Shown one piece after another: positions 14,467 through 19,559 of a stretch of DNA of 19,559 nt (positions are counted from its first letter, which is position 1; each line of letters begins with the position of its first letter). Location of the stretch: the NCBI GenBank assembly GCA_964520985.1, contig CAZFPB010000022.1:1-19559 (forward strand), written 5' to 3'. The DNA is from CAYSGL01 sp964520985 (lineage in GTDB: Bacteria > Pseudomonadota > Alphaproteobacteria > Micavibrionales > Micavibrionaceae). Under the pieces are notes generated by a model. It searched no databases, was not told the origin of the DNA, and worked only from the letters and a program-made list of their open reading frames with translations. The translations under genes and the position numbers were made by a program.

Positions 14467-15505
14467 GTCGCGCGCCGTGCTCGGCGTCTTTCCGTTGACG
14501 CTTGAGCCACGCAAGGAAGTCAGTCGCACCGGCCAACGTCGTGAACCGAATTAGAACGGTGCGCGTGTATCCATCCTCGGCGAAGCCCGAGGGCTCGGTC
14601 ATGTCACGTAGACAGAAGTCGCTCGGGCGGCACTTCACGAGTTCGGTTTCTAGCTCGGCAATCTCGGCAAGGTGCTCGCGGTTCGTTTGATCCTGCTCGA
14701 CGATGTGCTTTTGCTGCAGTATTGCGAATCCCGCGAACGCGAGTAGCAGCACAATGAAAGGCCAATCCATCGAGCCGCCACCGCCGGCCGGCTCGTACTT
14801 GGTAGGAGGCACGCCACCGCTCGCCGTTTGCGCGGCTCGGGGCTCAATCGTCGCCATACATTCAGCGAGCGGGGCGGCCTTGAACGTTCGCACGGCGTCG
14901 TCGCTGAAAGTGCGAGCAGACACACGAGCAAGAGATTCGGACATTAACCAGCCGGGGGCGCGGTCATGAGGCACGCCGACCGTATGGGTTATTTCGTGGG
15001 CGAGTATTTCACCGTCGAGCCCGTCAGCACGCAAGCGGACAATTGCGGATGCGCTCGCCGAGCAAGCCGGGCCACCCGAGGCGATTCCTTCATACCCACG
15101 AGTTAGCGCGCGACGGGTGAACAATACCGTAACGTCGGCGGCTGCGTGTTTCGGATCGGCCGCACGATACATTTTCAGCGAATCGAGTAGCGCTTCGCCC
15201 TTCGTGTGCTCGGCGACCGTGCTTGTGCTGTAGTGAGTCACGACAAGCTCGACGCCGAGCTGCGTGCGGTACAGGTAGGCCGCATCGTTGACGGCCTCGT
15301 CGATGGCTGCGCGGTCGGCCTCGGATTCCATCACGACCGACACTTCGAGCCGCAGGTCGTCGGCGTGTGCGCACGAAGTCGCTAGGCAGACAACGGCGAG
15401 CCCGCCGAGGAACCACCCCGTGTATTTGATGGCCGCAGCCACGAGCCCGACCGTAAAGGCGAGCAGTAGCGCGAGAATCACTACATTTGTGACAATGATG
15501 TCCAT
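14456..15505 (-). CDS. Membrane-anchored metzincin-type zinc protease (reprolysin-like)
   Basis: 349 aa. The N terminus has two hydrophobic segments (about 5-25 and 30-45), the second ending in a signal-peptide-like SCAHA-DD. The catalytic domain contains GYEGIASGGPACSASASAIV and then HEITHTVGVPHD (170-181), the metzincin HExxHxxGxxHD signature, with a Met-turn at GWLMSE (M188). Both features and the preceding DVTVLFT strand recall reprolysin (M12B-like) folds. A Gly/Pro spacer leads to a third membrane helix (MDWPFIVLLLAFAGFAIL, about 246-263), a coiled coil (REHLAEIAELETELV) and a tail. The likely topology puts the protease domain outside the cytosol. Ribosome binding site: AAGGGCTCA, the shared leader. 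The TM-plus-coiled-coil end could alternatively be spanin-like. Confidence 0.82.
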   Translation of the reverse strand: MDIIVTNVVILALLLAFTVGLVAAAIKYTGWFLGGLAVVCLATSCAHADDLRLEVSVVMESEADRAAIDEAVNDAAYLYRTQLGVELVVTHYSTSTVAEHTKGEALLDSLKMYRAADPKHAAADVTVLFTRRALTRGYEGIASGGPACSASASAIVRLRADGLDGEILAHEITHTVGVPHDRAPGWLMSESLARVSARTFSDDAVRTFKAAPLAECMATIEPRAAQTASGGVPPTKYEPAGGGGSMDWPFIVLLLAFAGFAILQQKHIVEQDQTNREHLAEIAELETELVKCRPSDFCLRDMTEPSGFAEDGYTRTVLIRFTTLAGATDFLAWLKRQRKDAEHGARHGA

Positions 15506-15517
15506 GATTTGAGCCCT

Positions 15518-15676
15518 TTATTCCCAAGGAAATTTATCTAGTAAGCCTTGACCATCCTCGCACCGTTTCGGCGTCGGGGGTGCCGGGTAATTCTCCCGGC
15601 CCCACTCGGCCGCAATCCGCACAAGCTCGTCGAGCTTCGCGGGGTCGTCTGATTCTCTACGCTGCTGCGTGTTCAT
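15518..15676 (-). CDS. 52-aa hypothetical protein, probably from a leaderless mRNA
   Basis: The frame ATG (15676-15674) to TAA (15520-15518) encodes MNTQQRRESDDPAKLDELVR, continuing IAAEWGRENYPAPPTPK and ending LLDKFPWE. Its stop is 12 bases before the metzincin start. No Shine-Dalgarno precedes the ATG (GGCCCC only). A TACGAT -10-like hexamer lies six bases upstream, so transcription would begin at about the ATG. The downstream metzincin has its own GGGCTCA leader, and the two may share the transcript. No family is recognised. Confidence 0.65.
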   Translation of the reverse strand: MNTQQRRESDDPAKLDELVRIAAEWGRENYPAPPTPKRCEDGQGLLDKFPWE

Positions 15677-15682
15677 GGGGCC

Positions 15683-15704
15683 ATCGTACTGACGGCCCCG
15701 TTAG
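15683..15704 (-). promoter_or_regulatory. Palindrome plus -10-like hexamer upstream of the 52-aa gene
   Basis: CTGACGGCCCCGTTAG (15689-15704) has one arm mismatch from the palindrome consensus. On the minus strand TACGAT (15688-15683) follows immediately, flanked by GGGGCC and GGCCCC arms. No good -35 is seen, so an activator or non-sigma70 promoter is possible. Confidence 0.5.
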
Positions 15705-15720
15705 TGTACTGCGAACTACC

Positions 15721-16008
15721 TCACAGTTTCGAGCACTCTTTTACATACCCCGACAGTGCAAGCCAGAAAGCGCGGGCCGCATCGTCGGGGGTGCCCTTCG
15801 ATACCGTAACCGTTCCGTCGGGCTGCATACGGGCCACGACCGCGCCGTCGGCGTCGTGGATGTTGATAGCGAGCAGCTTGTCGCCCTCGCGCTCTACCGA
15901 CATCGCCGTTACCGGCGGCTGCTCGGGTTCGGCCGCATGGGCTTGCAGATAGATCGAAGCCGCAACGGCTGCAGCGATTACTAACAATCCTAAAGTTCTG
16001 CCCTTCAT
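15721..16008 (-). CDS. Exported 95-aa protein with signal sequence
   Basis: The start overlaps the upstream stop by ATGA. The N terminus is a classic signal peptide: basic MKGR, a hydrophobic TLGLLVIAAAVAASIYL core and a QAHA-AEP cleavage-like site near residue 25. The mature part is a small beta-type domain (VTAMSVEREGDKLLAINIHD, VARMQPDGTVTVSK) and a helical end with one Cys near the C terminus. It is probably periplasmic or held at the membrane by the signal. It lies in the same strand run as the metzincin, so the two may act in the envelope, but this is inference from proximity. Confidence 0.8.
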   Translation of the reverse strand: MKGRTLGLLVIAAAVAASIYLQAHAAEPEQPPVTAMSVEREGDKLLAINIHDADGAVVARMQPDGTVTVSKGTPDDAARAFWLALSGYVKECSKL

Positions 16009-16199
16009 TTCTTCGCGCCTCTTGTAGATCGTTTCACCGTGCGCAGCTCGATTACGAGGGCCGCGCCGTACCTGCGCAGTATACTAGCGGCCGTTCCGTG
16101 GGACGCCACTAAATCGGGCGTGCTCGTCGCCTTGTCAGCGTGGTTAAGCCACACGCAAAGCTCGGCGGCGAGCTGCTTTTTAGCCTGCGTTTTCATCAT
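16005..16199 (-). CDS. Small hypothetical protein (63-64 aa)
   Basis: Two adjacent ATGs (16199 and 16196) follow AGGGTGA. The second gives the better spacing, so the product is probably 63 aa. It overlaps the upstream gene by up to 20 bases and the next by ATGA. The sequence (MKTQAKKQLAAELCVWLNHA, then DLVASHGTAASILRRYGAALV) is a basic helical protein with a possible HTH-like turn, not matching a named family. Confidence 0.7.
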   Translation of the reverse strand: MMKTQAKKQLAAELCVWLNHADKATSTPDLVASHGTAASILRRYGAALVIELRTVKRSTRGAKK

Positions 16200-17079
16200 T
16201 CACCCTGCGGCTTTTCTCTTCGGCCTTGAACTGATCGACGTAGTTTAACGCCGTGCCGAGGTCCGCGATTATATGCTTTGCGCCGCGGTGCCCGCCGATG
16301 TCTTCCTCGGCTGCATCGATTGCCGCGCACAGCTCACTCGCGAAAGATGCAACGGCTTCGAGCTTCGTAACATAGAGCGCTTGCCGGCCATCCGGTGGGC
16401 TCATGTGCAAGCCGAGCGATTCGATAAGCCCCCGCAGCGTCGAGCCTTGTATCTGCTCGACGGCTCGCTTAAAGGTTTCAACGTCGCGGGGGTCGGGCGT
16501 ACCGTAGTCGATGCCGAAATAAGCCGGCAGCCGATACCGACCATAGGGCGCGGTCATAGCTTCACCGGGCGGAACATACAACGGGTTCGGCACTTCGCAG
16601 GTCGGCTCACCTTTCACGTCTACGCGAAGCATCGGCGAGCGGCGGGGGTCGCCGTCGCATCGTTTCAACGCTTCGAGCACCCCGCGGGTCAAGCCGACCA
16701 CCTTTACGGGGTGAGTTACGACGAGGCGGTCAGGCATGGGGCCGCTCTCGGCATTGCGCGTAAGCCACCCGGAAAAATCGCCGTCGGTGCCCTTGCCTCT
16801 CAATTCTTCGAGCACTCGCTCGTCGAGTTGCACGAGGTCGCTATGCTTTCGTCGTGCTCGGCCCGCTCGCTGACCTTTAGGAACGACCGAGCGCGTAGCG
16901 TGGGCGACCTTGCCGGAACGCTTCTGCGCCCACGTCTGCCCAACGTTGCCGATTTTCTTGCAACGGCTGCAGGTCACGCGTGACCACCCTACGCCGAGTC
17001 TCGACGCTGGCAATCCTCGCAAGCCGCACATGCTTTTCCCGTGGTCGGTCTCGGCGTGTATCGTCGGTTTCTTACTCAT
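16180..17079 (-). CDS. Hypothetical phage protein with N-terminal Cys/His cluster (299 aa)
   Basis: The start is placed at ATG 17079 (MSKKPTIHAETDHGKSMCG), eight bases inside the upstream gene's end. A GTG 12 bases earlier abuts AGGGA with no spacer. The N terminus has His residues and three Cys (MCGLRG and VTCSRCKKIG) of a zinc-ribbon type. The middle is basic (GQRAGRARRKHSDLV). The C-terminal two thirds contain YGRYRLPAYFGIDYGTPDPR and a final helical region. No catalytic motif is recognised. It forms a tight run with the genes on either side. Confidence 0.75.
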   Translation of the reverse strand: MSKKPTIHAETDHGKSMCGLRGLPASRLGVGWSRVTCSRCKKIGNVGQTWAQKRSGKVAHATRSVVPKGQRAGRARRKHSDLVQLDERVLEELRGKGTDGDFSGWLTRNAESGPMPDRLVVTHPVKVVGLTRGVLEALKRCDGDPRRSPMLRVDVKGEPTCEVPNPLYVPPGEAMTAPYGRYRLPAYFGIDYGTPDPRDVETFKRAVEQIQGSTLRGLIESLGLHMSPPDGRQALYVTKLEAVASFASELCAAIDAAEEDIGGHRGAKHIIADLGTALNYVDQFKAEEKSRRVNDENAG

Positions 17080-17557
17080 GGTTTGTAACACTCCCTAGAA
17101 CCTCGACAGAATGACCGACGCAGCGCAGGTCGTCTACGTCCGCGCGCACTGCGTCTACCTTCGCTGCCGGCACCGTTAGCTCGTCGTGGCCGGGGCCGAT
17201 GCGTCGCCACTCCCAATTTTTTACACCGTGGTAGCGCATGAGCCGCTTTAGGTCGGCGAGCGTATCTAAGCGTTCGGGCTTTCCTTCGTGCAGCAGCTCG
17301 AAGCCGTGCTCTACCGCGGGCACATTGCAGCCGAGCGGGCAGAATCCGACCGCCCGACCGTGGGGGCAGTCAGTCTTTCCGGGCGTAGCCGTGCCGGTCT
17401 TGTATGCAGCTACGGCGGCCCTTGCGCGCGGGATTGCCACCATGCGCAAGTAGAGGTCGCTTTGCCACTTGGGCAGCTTCGAGTCGGGCTCGACCGCGCA
17501 TAGCAACGTGCGTAGCGCGTGGTCGAGCTGCTCGGCGATTGACGCATCTCCGCTCAT
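17072..17557 (-). CDS. Hypothetical protein with Cys cluster (161 aa)
   Basis: Once the false gap is collapsed, its ATG overlaps the TGA of the 278-aa gene (ATGA), so they are translationally coupled. The N-terminal helix MSGDASIAEQLDHALRTLLC is followed by a Cys group, DCPHGRAVGFCPLGCNV, that could bind a metal. The C terminus, from LADLKRLMRYHGVKNWEWRR, reads as a small alpha/beta unit. The function is unknown. Confidence 0.78.
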   Translation of the reverse strand: MSGDASIAEQLDHALRTLLCAVEPDSKLPKWQSDLYLRMVAIPRARAAVAAYKTGTATPGKTDCPHGRAVGFCPLGCNVPAVEHGFELLHEGKPERLDTLADLKRLMRYHGVKNWEWRRIGPGHDELTVPAAKVDAVRADVDDLRCVGHSVEVLGSVTNHE

Positions 17558-17608
17558 AGCAGCCCCGCTTTTTTCAGCACTGCCGCGAGCTTCGTCTCGG
17601 TGCGCTTG

Positions 17609-17708
17609 NNNNNNNNNNNNNNNNNNNNNNNNNNNNNNNNNNNNNNNNNNNNNNNNNNNNNNNNNNNNNNNNNNNNNNNNNNNNNNNNNNNNNNNNNNNN
17701 NNNNNNNN
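17609..17708. other. False assembly gap: 100 N between identical 55-bp contig ends
   Basis: 17554-17608 and 17709-17763 are identical. Deleting the N run and one copy (155 bases) restores a single TCAT junction, giving an ATGA stop/start overlap between the flanking genes. No sequence is missing. Confidence 0.93.
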
Positions 17709-18545
17709 TCATAGCAGCCCCGCTTTTTTCAGCACTGCCGCGAGCTTCGTCTCGGTGCGCTTGAAGTTCCGCAGCGGTTCCCACACCTTGCGCTCTTCCC
17801 GCGCCTTTTCGATAACGTAGCCCTCGGGGTCATACTTGTCGGGCTTGCTGCGCTTTTCCGGCTTCGCAGGATACGTTACGAGGGCGTGCGGGGTGCGCAC
17901 CGTTTGCGATCCGCGTCGGAATCCGACCGTTTTATAGTCGCGTTCCTCGATAGCTTCGATTTTCGCATCAAAGCCCTTTTTGCCACCGATTCGCAGCGTG
18001 TCGCCGACTGACCACTGCGTCGGCTCTATCTCGTCAACGCGGTACGCAGGCACTTTGCTGTCGAAAATGTCGGCGGCCCACTTCGTAAGCACCTCGACGC
18101 GGTGCTCGGCAGCGCGGGCGAAACTATCATACTTGTAAATTTCGCCCTTAACCGCGTCGGCCTGATAGTGCGCGGGCGCTTCGGCGAATGGTACGAGTTC
18201 TTGCTCGGTCGTCGTGTAGGTCTGGCCCGAGCGCCTGCTCTTGTGCTCTACCCGCACGTAACGACCCGACCACGCTCGCGCGGGCGTCTCGGTGCCGGCT
18301 TCAAGCTTGGCGATGTGCTTGCGCATAGAACGGGCGCGGCCCTCGGCGTCTTCGATGGCGGCGTCGGTAAGCTTCCGTTCGATGTGCAGCGAGTGCCGGT
18401 CTGACCCCGGACATTCGCCGACGAAGTAGCCGTCGGGAATCGTGTAGCCGTGCTTCGCAACGGTGCCCGTCGTCATGTCGAGGGCGTGAACACGTAGGCA
18501 CAGCTGGCAGTGGCCGCGGTGCGTGTGGGTGTGCTTGGTCGTCAT
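17709..18545 (-). CDS. Hypothetical phage protein with N-terminal zinc-knuckle (278 aa)
   Basis: The start has the shared leader GGGGCTCACCC. The N terminus, HTHTHRGHCQLCLRVHALDM, then VAKHGYTIPDGYFVGECPGS, matches a pattern I recall from many tailed-phage proteins: HCxxC, then KHGY, then C near residue 45. It probably binds zinc. The middle is helical and basic (RARSMRKHIAKLEAG). The C terminus carries a KOW/SH3-like beta stretch (WSVGDTLRIGGKKGFDAKIE). It is preceded by a palindrome-containing promoter-like region at 18568-18604. The role is unknown. Confidence 0.8.
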   Translation of the reverse strand: MTTKHTHTHRGHCQLCLRVHALDMTTGTVAKHGYTIPDGYFVGECPGSDRHSLHIERKLTDAAIEDAEGRARSMRKHIAKLEAGTETPARAWSGRYVRVEHKSRRSGQTYTTTEQELVPFAEAPAHYQADAVKGEIYKYDSFARAAEHRVEVLTKWAADIFDSKVPAYRVDEIEPTQWSVGDTLRIGGKKGFDAKIEAIEERDYKTVGFRRGSQTVRTPHALVTYPAKPEKRSKPDKYDPEGYVIEKAREERKVWEPLRNFKRTETKLAAVLKKAGLL

Positions 18546-18567
18546 GGGTGAGCCCCGATGTGTGGAA

Positions 18568-18604
18568 GACGGGGCCAGTATATACCGCCGGCCCCGTCAG
18601 TCTA
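18568..18604 (-). promoter_or_regulatory. Promoter-like region with nested inverted repeats
   Basis: On the minus strand TAGACT (18604-18599) and TATACT (18582-18577) are 16 bases apart, close to sigma70 -35 and -10. The spacer carries a degenerate copy of the palindrome (18585-18600). In addition GACGGGGCC (18568-18576) and GGCCCCGTC (18590-18598) form a perfect 9-bp inverted repeat around the -10. A protein bound here would block the promoter. Confidence 0.6.
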
Positions 18605-18622
18605 GTACTGCGTCACACTTTC

Positions 18623-19006
18623 TTAATCGCGCCAATCTTGCGGATGCTGGCGGGCGGTTTCCCAAGCGCTGTAGGGCTGAACGCGGTAGAAGCCCGACTC
18701 GGCCCCGGCGGCGGTCGCCGCTTCAATCCAGCCCTTTGCCTGCTCGTAGGTCATCGCAGCGCCGGGCAGAACCTCGCCCGTGTGGCGGTTCACGACCTCG
18801 AACGATTCCGCGGTCGCGAGCGTGTAGTCGGTGTGGCAGATGCCGATAGAATACTTGAGCGAGTCAAGCAGCCGGCCGCGGGCGTACACCTCGCGCGGAG
18901 TGCCTGACAGTCGCTCGGCGTCGCGGCAGCAAAGCATCGCGCTTTCGTTGCCCGTGCGGCGAGCGTGGGCGTAGGCCAGTGCGAGCAAGTCGGAAAGTGT
19001 AATCAT
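18623..19006 (-). CDS. Hypothetical protein (127 aa)
   Basis: The ATG follows the leader GAGGGCTCAACCG. The N terminus (MITLSDLLALAYAHARRTGN) is helical. The body holds several Cys (LCCRDAERLSG, GICHTDYTL) and a short ...NRHTGEVLPGAAMTYEQA unit. No signal peptide, membrane span or known motif is seen. It appears to be a separate unit driven from the promoter-like region at 19042-19069. Confidence 0.78.
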   Translation of the reverse strand: MITLSDLLALAYAHARRTGNESAMLCCRDAERLSGTPREVYARGRLLDSLKYSIGICHTDYTLATAESFEVVNRHTGEVLPGAAMTYEQAKGWIEAATAAGAESGFYRVQPYSAWETARQHPQDWRD

Positions 19007-19041
19007 CGGTTGAGCCCTCGAAGTGTTGCGGTACGGGTGCG

Positions 19042-19069
19042 ATTCTACGCTGACGGCTTCGTCAGTCTG
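19042..19069 (-). promoter_or_regulatory. Promoter-like hexamers around a perfect palindrome
   Basis: The perfect palindrome CTGACG-GCTT-CGTCAG (19050-19065) lies between CAGACT (19069-19064) and TAGAAT (19047-19042) on the minus strand, with a 16-base spacer. The leader to the ATG at 19006 is then about 30 bases and includes GAGGGCTCA. It could also fold as a 6-bp hairpin, but no T-tract follows. Confidence 0.62.
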
Positions 19070-19078
19070 CGAACCGCG

Positions 19079-19294
19079 TCACAATTTACGCTTGTATAGC
19101 CCCGCGAGTCTTTCGGCACTGCGCCGGATATCGTCGTATGCGGCATCTAGCTCGGCCATGATTTTTCGCGGGCTCTTGTGCGGGTCGCAATCCCAATGCG
19201 AGCCCGAGAGGCCGTTACGCGCCTCGCCGGGCAAGATTGGCTTACGACACTTCGGGCACATCTCGCCCGTAGGCTCGTCGTCGGGGTGGGTCAT
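19079..19294 (-). CDS. Small zinc-finger-type protein (71 aa)
   Basis: The start ATG at 19294 overlaps the upstream stop by ATGA, which is preferred over a longer frame. The product begins MTHPDDEPTGEMCPKCRKPI and has CPKC followed by HWDCDPHK, a four-ligand zinc-binding pattern. A helical tail follows (IMAELDAAYDDIRRSAERL) with possible coiled coil. Its stop lies inside the conserved GTGACG block upstream of the next promoter-like region. Confidence 0.78.
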   Translation of the reverse strand: MTHPDDEPTGEMCPKCRKPILPGEARNGLSGSHWDCDPHKSPRKIMAELDAAYDDIRRSAERLAGLYKRKL

Positions 19295-19539
19295 ACCGGC
19301 ACGACCTTTATCTCGCCGTGCGCGGCCATGCCCTCGACCCAAGCGCGGTTTTCGTTCATCCACCGGCCCGCGCCCGTGACAGTCTTCCATGTCTTAAGAT
19401 TCGCCACGCCGACGCCCGTCGAGGTGTTGCCCGGCGCGTTAAACTCGGGCACGCCCTGCTTAACGGTCAGGTAGCGAACGTAGCCACGGCCGCCCGGAGT
19501 CTTCGCGGGGCGAATGTGCTGCAAGGTGTACTTCGTCAT
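19291..19539 (-). CDS. Small hypothetical protein (82 aa)
   Basis: The ATG is preceded by the leader CGAGGGCTCAATC, which fixes the start. The product, MTKYTLQHIRPAKTPGGRGY then VRYLTVKQGVPEF, looks like a compact beta-rich fold, with WMNENRAWVEGMAAHGE near the end. No family is recognised. Translation of the 71-aa zinc-finger gene is coupled to it. Confidence 0.75.
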   Translation of the reverse strand: MTKYTLQHIRPAKTPGGRGYVRYLTVKQGVPEFNAPGNTSTGVGVANLKTWKTVTGAGRWMNENRAWVEGMAAHGEIKVVPV

Positions 19540-19542
19540 GAT

Positions 19543-19549
19543 TGAGCCC
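19543..19549 (-). promoter_or_regulatory. GGGCTCA leader motif, one of seven (start-associated sequence)
   Basis: The motif lies a few bases before the start codons at 7250 (+), 13938, 14260, 15505, 18545, 19006 and 19539 (-). The copy at 13938 reads GGGCTCT. Several copies are also preceded by a CACA(C)-type stretch. It includes the Shine-Dalgarno (GAGGG or GGGG), but the CTCA that follows is conserved too, which translation initiation alone does not require. Confidence 0.65.
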
Positions 19550-19559
19550 TCGGTGCGTT

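Noticed and set aside
19050..19065. Palindromes read as intrinsic terminators
   Set aside because: Stems are only about six base pairs with no T-tract, and they lie just upstream of genes rather than uniformly after stops.

Overview
The window looks like a piece of a high-GC phage or prophage genome, probably assembled from short reads. Five runs of exactly 100 N break it. It holds a nearly complete DNA replication and recombination module flanked by many small genes. It has no structural, packaging, integrase, tRNA or rRNA genes, so the host cannot be named. The reading rests on the gene set, tight ATGA-type gene overlaps and domain motifs read by eye. No database search was possible.

Layout. 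Positions 1-7158 are all leftward (minus strand). In transcription order they are: a partial gene at a gap, a proline-rich protein, a 63-aa protein, a Cas4/RecB-like Fe-S nuclease, an SSB-like protein with a Pro/Gly linker, a helical 113-aa protein, family-A DNA polymerase (cut by a gap after motif B), a protein with a possible OB fold, a 38-aa membrane peptide and a partial Cys-rich protein. Positions 7250-13777 are rightward: a Spo11/TopoVI-A-like protein (Topo mini-A type), an SF2 helicase, an 83-aa protein, a VRR-NUC nuclease, a short TetR-type HTH protein with its own promoter, a PrimPol-SF3 helicase fusion and a Cys-rich protein. Positions 13774-19539 are leftward again: small accessory genes, several with Cys/His clusters, and a membrane-anchored metzincin-type zinc protease. 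The two replication arms diverge from a 91-bp control region (7159-7249).

Most notable points. (1) The SSB-like protein stops at a CTT-TAA-C site that resembles the prfB +1 frameshift site. The +1 frame then runs on to a perfect bacterial SSB tip, DPLEDDIPF; the tip could also come from a 14-codon ORF with its own Shine-Dalgarno sequence. (2) Seven start codons share a leader motif, GGGCTC(A). Intergenic regions also carry a repeated palindrome, CTGACG-N4-CGTCAG, set among promoter-like hexamers. The pair recalls the start-associated sequences of cluster K mycobacteriophages, and the TetR-type protein is a candidate reader. (3) The phage carries a lone Spo11-like protein and a reprolysin-like membrane protease. 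(4) Two of the five N-gaps are flanked by identical 55-bp sequences, so they are unmerged contig overlaps. Collapsing them restores one intact SSB-like gene and one ATGA gene junction.
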